From Vibrio sp. 99-70-13A1 (GTDB taxonomy: Bacteria > Pseudomonadota > Gammaproteobacteria > Enterobacterales > Vibrionaceae): 64,000 bases of DNA. Shown piece by piece: positions 10,727 to 19,604 of the stretch. The notes under the pieces are model-generated. The model did not search any database. It was not told where the DNA came from and worked only from the letters and a program-made list of their open reading frames with translations. Location: contig NZ_VTXD01000012.1 in NCBI RefSeq assembly GCF_013114625.1, positions 1-64,000 on the forward strand, written 5' to 3'. Position numbers and translations under genes: made by a program. The number at the start of each line of letters is the position of its first letter. The stretch's first letter is position 1.

Positions 10727-12061
10727 ATGGCTAAGAAACCAGGACAAGATTTTCGTAGTGCTCAGAGCGGCTTAAGTGAACTAAAGTCGCGCTTATTATT
10801 CGTAATTGGTGCACTTTTAGTATTCCGAGCCGGCTCTTTTGTGCCGATCCCTGGTATTGACGCGGCTGTACTTGCCGATTTGTTCGAACAGCAAAAAGGT
10901 ACCATCGTAGAAATGTTTAACATGTTCTCCGGTGGTGCTCTTGAGCGTGCATCTATATTAGCATTGGGCATTATGCCGTATATTTCGGCATCTATTGTTG
11001 TCCAATTGCTAACTGTAGTTCATCCAGCGTTAGCGGAACTCAAGAAAGAGGGTGAAGCAGGCCGTCGTAAGATAAGCCAATATACACGCTACGGCACGCT
11101 TGTACTTGCAACATTCCAAGCTATTGGTATTGCAACTGGCTTACCAAACATGGTCGATAATCTGGTTGTTATCAACCAAACCATGTTTACGCTAATTGCT
11201 ACCGTGAGTTTAGTAACTGGTACCATGTTTTTAATGTGGTTAGGTGAACAAATCACTGAGCGAGGAATCGGTAATGGTATTTCCATTCTGATTTTTGCAG
11301 GTATTGTTGCTGGTTTGCCTTCAGCAATCGGTCAAACAATCGAGCAAGCGCGTCAAGGTGAATTGCACGTACTTCTTCTACTGTTTATTGCGGTATTATC
11401 TTTCGCTGTAATCTACTTCGTAGTTTTCATGGAGCGTGGTCAACGTCGTATCGTCGTTAACTATGCAAAGCGTCAACAAGGTCGTAAGGTTTTTGCAGCA
11501 CAAAGTTCACACTTGCCTCTTAAAATTAATATGGCAGGCGTAATACCAGCAATTTTTGCATCTAGTATTATTTTGTTCCCAGGAACATTAGCACAGTGGT
11601 TTGGTCAAAATGGTGAGAGCAGCGCATTCGGTTGGTTAACTGATGTGTCTTTGGCTCTTAGCCCAGGTCAACCTTTGTATGTAATGCTTTATGCTGCAGC
11701 AATTATTTTCTTCTGTTTCTTTTATACAGCGTTGGTATTTAACCCACGTGAAACAGCAGATAATTTGAAGAAGTCTGGTGCATTCGTACCCGGTATCCGC
11801 CCAGGTGAGCAGACAGCGAAATATATCGATAAAGTGATGACTAGATTAACCCTTGCAGGTGCTCTATACATTACTTTTATATGTCTGATTCCTGAATTCA
11901 TGATGGTCGCGTGGAACGTTCGTTTCTACTTCGGCGGCACTTCACTACTAATCGTAGTTGTAGTTATCATGGATTTCATGGCACAGGTACAGACTCATCT
12001 GATGTCACAACAGTATGATTCTGTGTTAAAGAAAGCGAATTTGAAAGGCTACGGTCGTTAA
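10727..12061 (+). CDS. secY: Protein translocase subunit SecY
   Basis: 444 residues with about ten hydrophobic helices; the channel of the SecYEG inner-membrane translocon. It begins with the usual short cytoplasmic stretch ([20 protein letters not shown]), has the plug region near [14 protein letters not shown], and the conserved cytoplasmic loop near [20 protein letters not shown] that contacts SecA and the ribosome. It partners with SecE and SecG (outside the window). Location in the spc operon between rplO and rpmJ is standard. Confidence 0.98.
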   Translation: MAKKPGQDFRSAQSGLSELKSRLLFVIGALLVFRAGSFVPIPGIDAAVLADLFEQQKGTIVEMFNMFSGGALERASILALGIMPYISASIVVQLLTVVHPALAELKKEGEAGRRKISQYTRYGTLVLATFQAIGIATGLPNMVDNLVVINQTMFTLIATVSLVTGTMFLMWLGEQITERGIGNGISILIFAGIVAGLPSAIGQTIEQARQGELHVLLLLFIAVLSFAVIYFVVFMERGQRRIVVNYAKRQQGRKVFAAQSSHLPLKINMAGVIPAIFASSIILFPGTLAQWFGQNGESSAFGWLTDVSLALSPGQPLYVMLYAAAIIFFCFFYTALVFNPRETADNLKKSGAFVPGIRPGEQTAKYIDKVMTRLTLAGALYITFICLIPEFMMVAWNVRFYFGGTSLLIVVVVIMDFMAQVQTHLMSQQYDSVLKKANLKGYGR

Positions 12062-12100
12062 TCGACTGTAACATTTCAATTCCATTTACGGAGTTTAGCA

Positions 12101-12214
12101 ATGAAAGTTCGTGCTTCCGTTAAAAAAATCTGCCGTAACTGTAAAGTTATCAAGCGTAACGGTGTCGTTCGCGTGATTTGCAGTGAGCCAAAGCATAAGC
12201 AACGCCAAGGCTAA
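12101..12214 (+). CDS. rpmJ: 50S ribosomal protein L36, zinc-ribbon (C+) form
   Basis: A 37-residue gene: [20 protein letters not shown] then [17 protein letters not shown]. The zinc ligands C11, C14, C27 and H32 are all present, so this is the zinc-dependent form. A GGAG ribosome binding site lies 10 bases upstream. L36 is a late 50S protein. Many gammaproteobacteria carry a second, zinc-free L36 under Zur control elsewhere; none is in this window. Confidence 0.97.
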
Positions 12215-12240
12215 TTAGCAGAAATTTTTACTTGAAATAC

Positions 12241-12276
12241 AAGGTAGAGTCGAGTATATTTCTCGGCCTACCTTTT
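12241..12276 (+). terminator. Terminator or attenuator after rpmJ
   Basis: Arms AAGGTAG and CTACCTT enclose an inner CGAG/CTCG stem, followed by a short TTTT-poor tail (TTTTGCG counting the stem Ts). It could partly end the spc transcript ahead of the alpha operon leader. Confidence 0.55.
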
Positions 12277-12289
12277 GCGTGCAAAAGAA

Positions 12290-12366
12290 GTAGTATGCCG
12301 CAGCGTATCCATAACGGGCTTTGCTGCGGATAATTCTTTTATGAACCCCTTAGGAGTGAATAATGG
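12290..12366 (+). promoter_or_regulatory. Alpha operon leader, S4-binding pseudoknot
   Basis: The stretch before rpsM contains AACGGGCTTTGCTGCGG and ends in AGGAGTGAATAATGGCCCG, closely resembling the E. coli alpha operon leader (AACGGGCTTTTCAGC ... AGGAGTG). In E. coli, S4 binds this nested pseudoknot and traps the 30S subunit at the rpsM start. Sequence likeness and position both support the same element; exact ends are approximate. Confidence 0.75.
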
Positions 12367-12719
12367 CCCGTATAGCCGGCATTAACATTCCTGATCATAA
12401 GCATTCTGTAATTGCATTAACTGCAATCTACGGTATTGGTAAAACTCGCTCTCAAGCTATTCTAGCTGAAGTGGGTATTGCTGAAGATGCTAAGATCAGT
12501 GAACTAACTGAAGAGCAGATCGATCAACTGCGTGATGGTGTAGCTAAATACACTGTAGAAGGTGATCTACGTCGTGAAGTATCGATGAACATCAAGCGTC
12601 TTATGGACCTTGGCTGTTACCGCGGTCTTCGTCATCGTCGCAGTCTACCACTACGTGGACAGCGTACTAAAACCAACGCTCGCACCCGTAAGGGTCCGCG
12701 CAAGCCGATCAAGAAATAG
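12363..12719 (+). CDS. rpsM: 30S ribosomal protein S13
   Basis: 118 residues starting [20 protein letters not shown]. The C-terminal [18 protein letters not shown] tail reaches the P-site tRNA. It contains a helix-two-turn-helix fold and bridges to L5. First gene of the alpha operon, under the S4 leader directly upstream. Confidence 0.98.
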   Translation: MARIAGINIPDHKHSVIALTAIYGIGKTRSQAILAEVGIAEDAKISELTEEQIDQLRDGVAKYTVEGDLRREVSMNIKRLMDLGCYRGLRHRRSLPLRGQRTKTNARTRKGPRKPIKK

Positions 12720-12732
12720 TCGGATAAGGTAG

Positions 12733-13128
<396 letters not shown>

Positions 13129-13159
13129 GTTTCGTTTCTAGGAATATTGGAGAAAGATC

Positions 13160-13780
13160 ATGGCAAGATATTTGGGCCCTAAGCTTAAGCTTAGCCGTCG
13201 CGAAGGTACTGACTTATTTCTTAAGTCTGGTGTCCGTGCGATCGAGACCAAGTGTAAAATTGATAACGCACCAGGTGTACACGGCGCTCGTCGCGGTCGT
13301 CTATCTGAGTATGGCGTTCAGCTTCGCGAGAAGCAAAAAGTTCGTCGTATCTACGGCGTTCTAGAAAAGCAATTCCGTAACTACTACAAAGAAGCTGCAC
13401 GTCTTAAAGGCAACACAGGTGCAAACCTACTTCAGCTTCTTGAAGGTCGTCTTGATAACGTAGTTTACCGTATGGGCTTTGGTGCAACTCGCGCTGAATC
13501 TCGTCAACTAGTTAGCCACAAGTCTATTCTAGTTAACGGTAAAGTTGTAAACGTTCCTTCTTTCAAAGTAGCGGCAAATGACGTTGTTTCTATTCGCGAG
13601 AAAGCTAAACAGCAATCTCGTATTAAAGCTGCTCTAGAAGTTGCTGAACAACGTGAAAAGCCAACTTGGATTGAAGTAGATGCTGGCAAAATGGAAGGTA
13701 CATTCAAGCGTATGCCTGAACGTTCTGATCTATCAGCTGACATCAATGAACACTTGATCGTCGAACTTTACTCTAAGTAA
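13160..13780 (+). CDS. rpsD: 30S ribosomal protein S4
   Basis: 206 residues starting [20 protein letters not shown]. The S4 RNA-binding domain ([28 protein letters not shown]) is intact. S4 initiates 16S assembly and, in E. coli, represses the alpha operon through the pseudoknot before rpsM. This form lacks the N-terminal CxxC zinc motif. Confidence 0.98.
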   Translation: MARYLGPKLKLSRREGTDLFLKSGVRAIETKCKIDNAPGVHGARRGRLSEYGVQLREKQKVRRIYGVLEKQFRNYYKEAARLKGNTGANLLQLLEGRLDNVVYRMGFGATRAESRQLVSHKSILVNGKVVNVPSFKVAANDVVSIREKAKQQSRIKAALEVAEQREKPTWIEVDAGKMEGTFKRMPERSDLSADINEHLIVELYSK

Positions 13781-13802
13781 GGTTAAAAAAAGAGAGGACA
13801 CA

Positions 13803-14795
13803 ATGCAGGGTTCTGTAACAGAATTTCTTAAGCCGCGTCTTGTTGACATTGAACAGATCAATACGACACACGCGAAAGTAACTCTTGAGCCATTAGAGCG
13901 CGGTTTCGGCCACACTCTAGGTAATGCTCTTCGCCGCATTCTTCTATCTTCTATGCCGGGTTGTGCCGTAACAGAAGTTGAAATTGAAGGTGTGCTACAC
14001 GAATACAGTACAAAAGAAGGCGTTCAGGAAGATATCCTAGAAATCCTTTTAAACCTTAAAGGTTTAGCTGTACGCGTTGCTGAAGGCAAAGATGAAGTGT
14101 TTATTACACTGAATAAATCAGGCTCAGGCCCTGTTGTTGCAGGTGACATCACCCACGATGGTGATGTAGAGATCGCTAACCCTGAGCACGTTATTTGTCA
14201 CCTAACGGATGACAACGCTGAGATCGCTATGCGTATCAAAGTTGAACGTGGTCGTGGTTACGTTCCAGCTTCAGCTCGTATCCATACTGAAGAAGATGAG
14301 CGCCCAATCGGTCGTCTACTAGTTGACGCTACTTACAGCCCAGTCGATAAAATCGCCTATGCTGTAGAAGCTGCACGTGTAGAACAACGTACAGATTTGG
14401 ATAAGCTTGTTATCGATATGGAAACGAACGGTACTCTTGAACCTGAGGAAGCAATCCGTCGTGCAGCTACTATTTTAGCTGAACAATTGGATGCGTTCGT
14501 AGATCTTCGTGATGTACGTGTACCTGAGGAGAAGGAAGAGAAGCCAGAATTCGATCCTATCCTACTGCGTCCTGTAGACGATCTTGAACTAACAGTTCGC
14601 TCTGCTAACTGTTTGAAAGCAGAAGCGATTCACTACATCGGTGATCTTGTACAGCGCACTGAGGTTGAGCTACTTAAAACGCCAAACCTTGGTAAGAAAT
14701 CTCTTACAGAGATTAAAGATGTGCTTGCTTCACGTGGTCTTTCTCTAGGCATGCGTCTAGAAAATTGGCCACCAGCGTCAATCGCTGAAGATTAA
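13803..14795 (+). CDS. rpoA: RNA polymerase alpha subunit
   Basis: 330 residues. The N-terminal domain (to about residue 235) dimerises and binds beta and beta'. After a flexible acidic linker ([14 protein letters not shown]) the C-terminal domain has the [19 protein letters not shown] helix whose arginine (R265 in E. coli) contacts UP elements, and [14 protein letters not shown]. An AGAGAGG ribosome binding site precedes the ATG. Located between rpsD and rplQ as in E. coli. Confidence 0.98.
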   Translation: MQGSVTEFLKPRLVDIEQINTTHAKVTLEPLERGFGHTLGNALRRILLSSMPGCAVTEVEIEGVLHEYSTKEGVQEDILEILLNLKGLAVRVAEGKDEVFITLNKSGSGPVVAGDITHDGDVEIANPEHVICHLTDDNAEIAMRIKVERGRGYVPASARIHTEEDERPIGRLLVDATYSPVDKIAYAVEAARVEQRTDLDKLVIDMETNGTLEPEEAIRRAATILAEQLDAFVDLRDVRVPEEKEEKPEFDPILLRPVDDLELTVRSANCLKAEAIHYIGDLVQRTEVELLKTPNLGKKSLTEIKDVLASRGLSLGMRLENWPPASIAED

Positions 14796-14819
14796 TCGAA
14801 AAGTTAGAAGGATTAGGTC

Positions 14820-15200
14820 ATGCGCCATCGTAAAAGTGGTCGTCAACTCAACCGCAACAGCAGTCATCGCAAAGCGATGTTCAGCAACATGGCTAGCTCT
14901 CTTGTTCGTCACGAAGTTATTAAAACTACCGTGCCTAAAGCAAAAGAACTACGTCGCGTAATTGAGCCATTGATTACCCTAGCTAAGACAGACAGTGTTG
15001 CTAACCGTCGTCTTGCATTTGCACGCACTCGTGATAACGAAGTTGTTGCAAAACTATTTAATGAACTAGGCCCGCGTTTCGCGGCTCGCCAAGGTGGTTA
15101 CACTCGCATTCTAAAATGTGGTTTCCGTACTGGTGATAAAGCTCCAATGGCTTACATTGAGCTTGTAGACCGCCCAGCTGCTGAAGAAGCTGCTGAGTAA
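14820..15200 (+). CDS. rplQ: 50S ribosomal protein L17
   Basis: 126 residues starting [20 protein letters not shown], ending in an Ala/Glu-rich tail. Near the tunnel exit of the 50S subunit. Last gene of the alpha operon; a strong terminator follows at 15222. Confidence 0.98.
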   Translation: MRHRKSGRQLNRNSSHRKAMFSNMASSLVRHEVIKTTVPKAKELRRVIEPLITLAKTDSVANRRLAFARTRDNEVVAKLFNELGPRFAARQGGYTRILKCGFRTGDKAPMAYIELVDRPAAEEAAE

Positions 15201-15221
15201 TCTATACTAGATTCTTAATAC

Positions 15222-15252
15222 AAAAAGCCGAGCATTAGCTCGGCTTTTTTGC
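15222..15252 (+). terminator. Terminator of the alpha operon
   Basis: Stem AAAGCCGAG / CTCGGCTTT with loop CATTAG, followed by TTT. It begins 22 bases after the rplQ stop and marks the end of the ribosomal superoperon. Confidence 0.92.
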
Positions 15253-15379
15253 GTTTGTAATAACTGAATTTATTTTCTGATAATAATAATTTGAGTTATT
15301 TATCGTTACCTGCGATTTAATTTTTTCTTAAATTGATTCTTTAATCAGTTCTGTAGCTTTTGATTCGTATAGAAATGCT

Positions 15380-15412
15380 AAAAAAAAGAGCACTTGTAGT
15401 GCCCTTTAGTTT
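15380..15412 (-). terminator. Terminator of the DUF2780 lipoprotein gene
   Basis: Read on the minus strand, GGGCACT / AGTGCTC pairs around a short loop and is followed by TTTTTTTA. It lies just beyond the stop codon of the gene at 15434-15928. Confidence 0.75.
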
Positions 15413-15433
15413 TTATTATTTACTCTAAGCTAC

Positions 15434-15928
15434 TTATTTCCAGATAGAGCCTAAAGAGCTAAGCAGTGAGCTACTTGCACCTTGTGTTTGTAACACTTGA
15501 AGGATGATTGGTGCGAAAGTAGTAACAAGAGATGGATCCATACCTAAGCTACTAAATGCACTTTCAACTGCTCCTTTTGATTGAAGCAAAGATGTTAAAC
15601 CTGAGCTTTCTAGTGTTGAAGCGCCTGGAATCAGTGAAGATAATTCTTGAGAGTCTGATGTGCTTAGGGAATTTTGAGCTAAGGCAAGAAGAGAACCTAC
15701 ACCGCCTAATGCCTGCTCTCCAGTAACTGAAGTTTCTTTTGCTAATGTATCTGCGAGTGATGAACTTTCATTTTGCTGAGCCCACATATCGACAGCAGCC
15801 ATTAATGCTGTTTGGCTTAGTTGAGAGTAATCAATACCTGATGTAACTGATGGAGTTGATGAGTCAGTAGTGCTTGCACATGAGGTAACTGCTAAGCTAC
15901 ATAATGCAGTGATAAGTACTTTCTTCAT
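15434..15928 (-). CDS. DUF2780 (VcgC/VcgE-type) lipoprotein of unknown function
   Basis: 164 residues. The first 17 residues form a lipoprotein signal (MKKVLITALCSLAVTSC) with lipobox V-T-S-C, so lipidation at C17 is likely. The mature part is rich in Ser, Leu and Gly with no Cys, and the repeated phrases LGGVGSLLALAQ and LTSLLQSKGAVESAFSSLGM match what I know of the DUF2780 family, described mainly from Vibrio. No catalytic motif is visible and the function is unknown. Flanked by terminators on both sides, so it is a single-gene unit. Confidence 0.8.
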   Translation of the reverse strand: MKKVLITALCSLAVTSCASTTDSSTPSVTSGIDYSQLSQTALMAAVDMWAQQNESSSLADTLAKETSVTGEQALGGVGSLLALAQNSLSTSDSQELSSLIPGASTLESSGLTSLLQSKGAVESAFSSLGMDPSLVTTFAPIILQVLQTQGASSSLLSSLGSIWK

Positions 15929-15975
15929 TATTCGTCCTTAAGTAATAAAGTAATTAAACATCATTACTATAAACG

Positions 15976-16006
15976 AAAAACGGCGATGTTGTCACATCAC
16001 CGTTGC
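15976..16006 (-). terminator. Terminator of fklB
   Basis: On the minus strand AACGGTGATG and CATCGCCGTT pair over ten bases (one G-U) around TGACAA, then TTTCGTTT follows. It lies 40 bases past the fklB stop. Confidence 0.8.
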
Positions 16007-16045
16007 ATTATTTTAACTTTATTTGCTTGCAGCAGTCTGTTTTAA

Positions 16046-16666
16046 TTACAGAATTGCTAGTAGCTCAACTTCAAATACTAGAGCAGCAAATGGTGGGATT
16101 GCAGCACCTGCGCCACGCTCACCGTATGCTAGATCTTGTGGAATGTATAGTTTCCACTTAGAACCTACAGGCATTAGTTGAAGAGCTTCAACCCAACCTT
16201 GAATTACGCCAGTCACTGGGAATTCTGCTGGCTGACCGCGAGATACTGAACTATCAAAAACAGTACCGTCTGTTAGTTCGCCGTGGTAGTGAACACGTAC
16301 TTGCTTGTCAGATGTTGGAACTTCACCAGTACCTTCAGTTAGTACTTCGTATTGAAGACCAGACTCAAGAACTGTTATTTCTGAACGTAGAGCGTTGTCA
16401 GTAAGGAAAGCTTCACCGTCAGCTGCTGCAACTTTAGCTAGCTCTTGACGAGCTGCTTCACCGCGAGTGTGAAGTTCTTGTAGTGCATTGTTGATCTCGT
16501 CAATCTCGATAGCTGGCATGTCGCCAGTTAGAGCTGTTGCGATACCAGCTGCGATAGCGTCAACGTTTAAGCCTTCAAGACCAGAACCTGCTAGTTGTTG
16601 ACCCATTTGTAGGCCGATGCCGTAGCTTGCTTTTTGCTCTACAGTTTCAAATTTTACTTCAGACAT
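16046..16666 (-). CDS. fklB: FKBP-type peptidyl-prolyl cis-trans isomerase, FKBP22
   Basis: 206 residues. Residues 1-90 are the helical dimerisation domain (YGIGLQMGQQLAGSGLEG), and the C-terminal half is the FKBP isomerase fold with VRVHYHGELTDGTVFDSSVS, VIQGWVEALQLMPVGSKWKL and LAYGERGAGAAIPPFAALVF. Strongly similar to E. coli FklB. No signal peptide, so cytoplasmic. A GTG at 16675 is in frame, but the ATG at 16666 gives the usual length. Divergent from ytfB; the two genes are also neighbours in E. coli. Confidence 0.94.
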   Translation of the reverse strand: MSEVKFETVEQKASYGIGLQMGQQLAGSGLEGLNVDAIAAGIATALTGDMPAIEIDEINNALQELHTRGEAARQELAKVAAADGEAFLTDNALRSEITVLESGLQYEVLTEGTGEVPTSDKQVRVHYHGELTDGTVFDSSVSRGQPAEFPVTGVIQGWVEALQLMPVGSKWKLYIPQDLAYGERGAGAAIPPFAALVFEVELLAIL

Positions 16667-16877
16667 GAATGTCACTCTTTTATCAGTACTAAAAAGGTAA
16701 GAATACCAGTATTGAGAGCATGAAGAAACGGTTGGTCCGGTCTATTCTGGTTACGTTTGGCTACCGAATCACATTGACTGCAAATTTTTGTACCTGGTTC
16801 TTGTTATAGTGGAAAGAACTATACTCAGTGCGAATTGCTTTTTATACTGTAGTCATTCATTTATAAGGCGGAATAGT

Positions 16878-17435
16878 ATGAATCGTCGTCAGAAAAAAAA
16901 GAAGAAAGTTGATCATTTAGCTTCAATCAAAGATAAGTTAAGTGCAGTTGACGTCTCTCAAGTGCGAAATCGTATTGCCGCTTTTTGGGCATTATTGCCG
17001 TCATTACATCGAAAGTTACTCTTAGTTCTTGCTCCCATTGTTATTATTTTGTTCTTCATTCCGATTCCAGAAGCTTCAAAAGATCCGCAAGAAGCTACCA
17101 GTCGAGTTGAATTAGAGATTAGTACTGTAGGATTGAGTGAACAAGCTGGAGCTAAGCAGCAACCTCTTCAATCCAATGACTGGCGTGAATATTTAGTACA
17201 GCAAGGTGATACGCTTGCCCAAGTATTTAGAAATAATAAGTTGTCTCAAGCTGATCTCAACGCTCTCGTCAAAATTGAAGGTCAAGATAAGCCGCTTAGT
17301 CAAATCAGAAAAGGTCAGTTGGTACGATTCAAACTGCAGGAATCTGGTCAATTAGATATACTTCAGTTAGAGAAAGGGACATCGTCAGTGATGTTTTTCC
17401 GCTTATCTGATGGTGGTTTTGGTCGCAGTAAATAG
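16878..17435 (+). CDS. ytfB: OapA-family protein YtfB, cell-division-linked LysM-like protein
   Basis: 185 residues from the ATG at 16878, which has an AAGGCGG ribosome binding site; longer in-frame starts upstream look non-coding. A lysine-rich N terminus (RRQKKKKK) is followed by the OapA N-terminal motif FWALLPSLHRKLLLVLAPIV (36-55), which is also the single membrane helix. The C-terminal OapA/LysM-like domain begins near WREYLVQQGDTLAQVFRNN and should sit in the periplasm. In E. coli, YtfB binds glycans and localises to the septum. Confidence 0.85.
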   Translation: MNRRQKKKKKVDHLASIKDKLSAVDVSQVRNRIAAFWALLPSLHRKLLLVLAPIVIILFFIPIPEASKDPQEATSRVELEISTVGLSEQAGAKQQPLQSNDWREYLVQQGDTLAQVFRNNKLSQADLNALVKIEGQDKPLSQIRKGQLVRFKLQESGQLDILQLEKGTSSVMFFRLSDGGFGRSK

Positions 17436-17467
17436 AGTTGATATTGGCTATCACACGAGTTTTTAAA

Positions 17468-17497
17468 GAAAGAGCTAGTTATTAGCTCTTTTTTTTT
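17468..17497 (+). terminator. Terminator of ytfB overlapping the 3' end of the DMT gene
   Basis: AAGAGCTA / TAGCTCTT arms with loop GTTAT, followed by seven Ts. The right arm and T run lie inside the last codons (SKKK-stop) of the convergent gene at 17482-18324, so one sequence serves both as terminator and as coding DNA. Confidence 0.85.
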
Positions 17498-18324
17498 GGT
17501 CTTTTCAATGGAGCAAGTGGAAGGACAATCAGAAGGATACCAATTAATGTTATCCAGTCAGGTATCTCATCAAACCAAAGTGCCCCGAACAATGCAACGA
17601 AGATAAGCCCTGAATATTCCGCTAGGGCAATTTCGCTTGAATATGCCTTTTTATAAGCTAAAACCGCCAATCCGTTGTAGCCTAAAATCAGTGCTGCACT
17701 CAAAGCTATAAAGGCAATATTGGTATGACTGATTGGCTGCCAATACCCAACAGTTAATATAAGCGAGGTAGGTAAGGATAATATGGTTGTCCACCATAGG
17801 GTCGTTATTACAGTTTGCTCTTTGGGTAACTTTCTAACCAGTATATTGAAAAGCGCAAGAGTGCATGCTGTTCCTAATGCAAATAGCGCGGCCCAATGAA
17901 ATTGAGATGGTCTAAGAACGATCAAAACCCCAACAAAACCTATTATTGTGGCTAAAACTTTCCCTGAAGCTGGCTTCTCATTAAGCAAAGCAACAGAAAG
18001 GGGCAGCATTAAGAGAGGAGCAGTGTAGAAAACTGCATTGGCGGTTGCTAGTGGTAAATAAGTGATAGCCATTACCATACAGCCGCTCCCAATAAGAATG
18101 AGGTGGGCTCTAATTAAAGTAATGCTTTTTTGTTGAAGTTTCTTTTGTGCTCTAGATTGTTTTAACCACAGAGGAGTGATTAAGACTAAGGAAAACAACT
18201 GGCGAATGAACATGTACTGGAAAGGTTGAACATCACCTTGTAGTGTTTTCACTGCCACATCTGACAATGAAGCAAAAAAATTCCCTGCAACCAAAAGTAG
18301 GATTCCAATTGTAATATTACTCAT
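17482..18324 (-). CDS. EamA/DMT-superfamily membrane transporter
   Basis: 280 residues with about ten hydrophobic segments, split into two EamA repeats (roughly 5-140 and 150-275). LAGNFFASLSDVAVKTL at the start and LALAEYSGLIFVALFGALWF in the second repeat are typical. Such proteins export metabolites, but the substrate cannot be read. The start lies 13 bases downstream of elaA on the same strand, so the two are probably co-transcribed. E. coli has a DMT protein, YtfF, in the equivalent region, but orthology is not established. Confidence 0.85.
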   Translation of the reverse strand: MSNITIGILLLVAGNFFASLSDVAVKTLQGDVQPFQYMFIRQLFSLVLITPLWLKQSRAQKKLQQKSITLIRAHLILIGSGCMVMAITYLPLATANAVFYTAPLLMLPLSVALLNEKPASGKVLATIIGFVGVLIVLRPSQFHWAALFALGTACTLALFNILVRKLPKEQTVITTLWWTTILSLPTSLILTVGYWQPISHTNIAFIALSAALILGYNGLAVLAYKKAYSSEIALAEYSGLIFVALFGALWFDEIPDWITLIGILLIVLPLAPLKRPKKKS

Positions 18325-18337
18325 GGTTGCCTCTGTT

Positions 18338-18793
18338 TTACTTCTTTTCTAAGCGCATATCGATGTGCGGAATATCATCTTCTAGATACATGTCTGAAAT
18401 TCTTTTAAATCCATGCTGCTCATAGTATTTTTCTAAGTGCTCTTGTGCTCCGATATCAATGGTTTGACTAGGGAATAATCTTTCAGTTTGGAGTAGAGCT
18501 TGAGTTAGTAATTTATGTCCTAACCCATTACCACGTGCAGATAAACGCGTGGCGACTCTACCAATACTGACATTATCGTAGGTGACACCTTGTGGAAGTA
18601 ATCGCGCACATGCCACGAGTTCTGCGTCTTTATAACCAAGTAAGTGATGAACGCCGTTTACGGTATCTTTGCCGTCAAGCTCTGGATATGGGCATGTTTG
18701 TTCGACGACGAAAACATCGGTTCTTAATCGTAAGAGTTCGTACAACTGCTGAGTGGTGAGTTGTGAGAAAGGAATGCACTGCCACGTAATCAT
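18338..18793 (-). CDS. elaA: GNAT acetyltransferase ElaA
   Basis: 151 residues. The N-terminal LLRLRTDVFVVEQTCPYPEL motif is the ElaA signature, and the acetyl-CoA site follows in VATRLSARGNGLGHKLLTQA. IDIGAQEHLEKYYEQHGFKR is the C-terminal GNAT motif B. The acceptor substrate of ElaA is not known with certainty. The ATG at 18793 lacks a strong ribosome binding site. A perfect 16-bp palindrome lies 58 bases upstream. Confidence 0.88.
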   Translation of the reverse strand: MITWQCIPFSQLTTQQLYELLRLRTDVFVVEQTCPYPELDGKDTVNGVHHLLGYKDAELVACARLLPQGVTYDNVSIGRVATRLSARGNGLGHKLLTQALLQTERLFPSQTIDIGAQEHLEKYYEQHGFKRISDMYLEDDIPHIDMRLEKK

Positions 18794-18850
18794 ATTTTCA
18801 TCCTGAATTAAATTATGGCAGTGAATGTATCAATAGCGTTGTGGTTAATC

Positions 18851-18866
18851 ATTAACAATTGTTAAT
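18851..18866. promoter_or_regulatory. Perfect 16-bp palindrome upstream of elaA
   Basis: ATTAACAATTGTTAAT is self-complementary over all 16 bases. It lies between elaA and the Crp/Fnr-like gene, upstream of elaA. It resembles an operator for a dimeric regulator, but no specific family can be assigned. Confidence 0.35.
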
Positions 18867-18922
18867 TAATGCAGCTTTCATTTACTAGAGCGATCGGTAT
18901 TTAGACGCCTCTTTAAAAACGG

Positions 18923-19492
18923 TTATGAGTTATCCGCTATTCTCGCCTTAATCCTGCTTAGGCTGATTGCTGTGATCCCTAAATATGCCGCAACTTGGTT
19001 GTCATTCAGTCGCATCAAAAGGTCAGGATAATGTTCACAAAATAATTGGTAGCGTTGTTCTGGTGTATAAAGCAGCATGAAGCGTTCTTTGTTCTCTTTA
19101 TACATTAATTGTGTCTCAAGCAACTTAAGGTAAAGAGGGTTATTTTGCTCTCGCCATTCGACAAGCCATTTCATTGGGATTTCTATCAAAGTAATAGGAG
19201 TGAGGGTTTCAAGTAAGTACGGAGAAGGCTGAGATTTGATTAAGCTTTCGAAGCCTATCACCCAATCATGCTCCCAGTAGAACTCTTTACTATACTGTTT
19301 TCCTTCCTCTGTTAGATAACAAGCATGGCACAACCCTTCAAGTATAAAGTAAATGGAGTCTGCCATTTCTCCTTGGTTCACTAAAATATGTCGTGTAGGA
19401 AGCTCTATCGATTTAGCGACAGAGATAAGAGACTCTATCTCTTGATCACTAAAGCTATAGTTTTTTAGTTGTTCAATAAACGCTGAATGCAT
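18923..19492 (-). CDS. Crp/Fnr-family transcriptional regulator
   Basis: 189 residues from the ATG at 19492; a GTG at 19501 would add three. Residues about 15-110 form a cyclic-nucleotide-binding-like beta roll (LPTRHILVNQGEMADSIYFI). There is no clear cAMP-binding phosphate cassette and no cysteine cluster, so neither cAMP nor an iron-sulfur signal is supported. The C terminus has a helix-turn-helix (DNQVAAYLGITAISLSRIKA). It lies downstream of the OlsF operon on the same strand, 112 bases away. Target genes are unknown. Confidence 0.8.
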   Translation of the reverse strand: MHSAFIEQLKNYSFSDQEIESLISVAKSIELPTRHILVNQGEMADSIYFILEGLCHACYLTEEGKQYSKEFYWEHDWVIGFESLIKSQPSPYLLETLTPITLIEIPMKWLVEWREQNNPLYLKLLETQLMYKENKERFMLLYTPEQRYQLFCEHYPDLLMRLNDNQVAAYLGITAISLSRIKARIADNS

Positions 19493-19604
19493 GTGTATCA
19501 CCTAAGCCAAATAACTGCAGAAATCATCGCACTTATTTAGGCTTAGGTATAGACACCGTCTAATGATCTTTATGTCTGACTTGTTGGGATTTAAAGCCCT
19601 GAAG

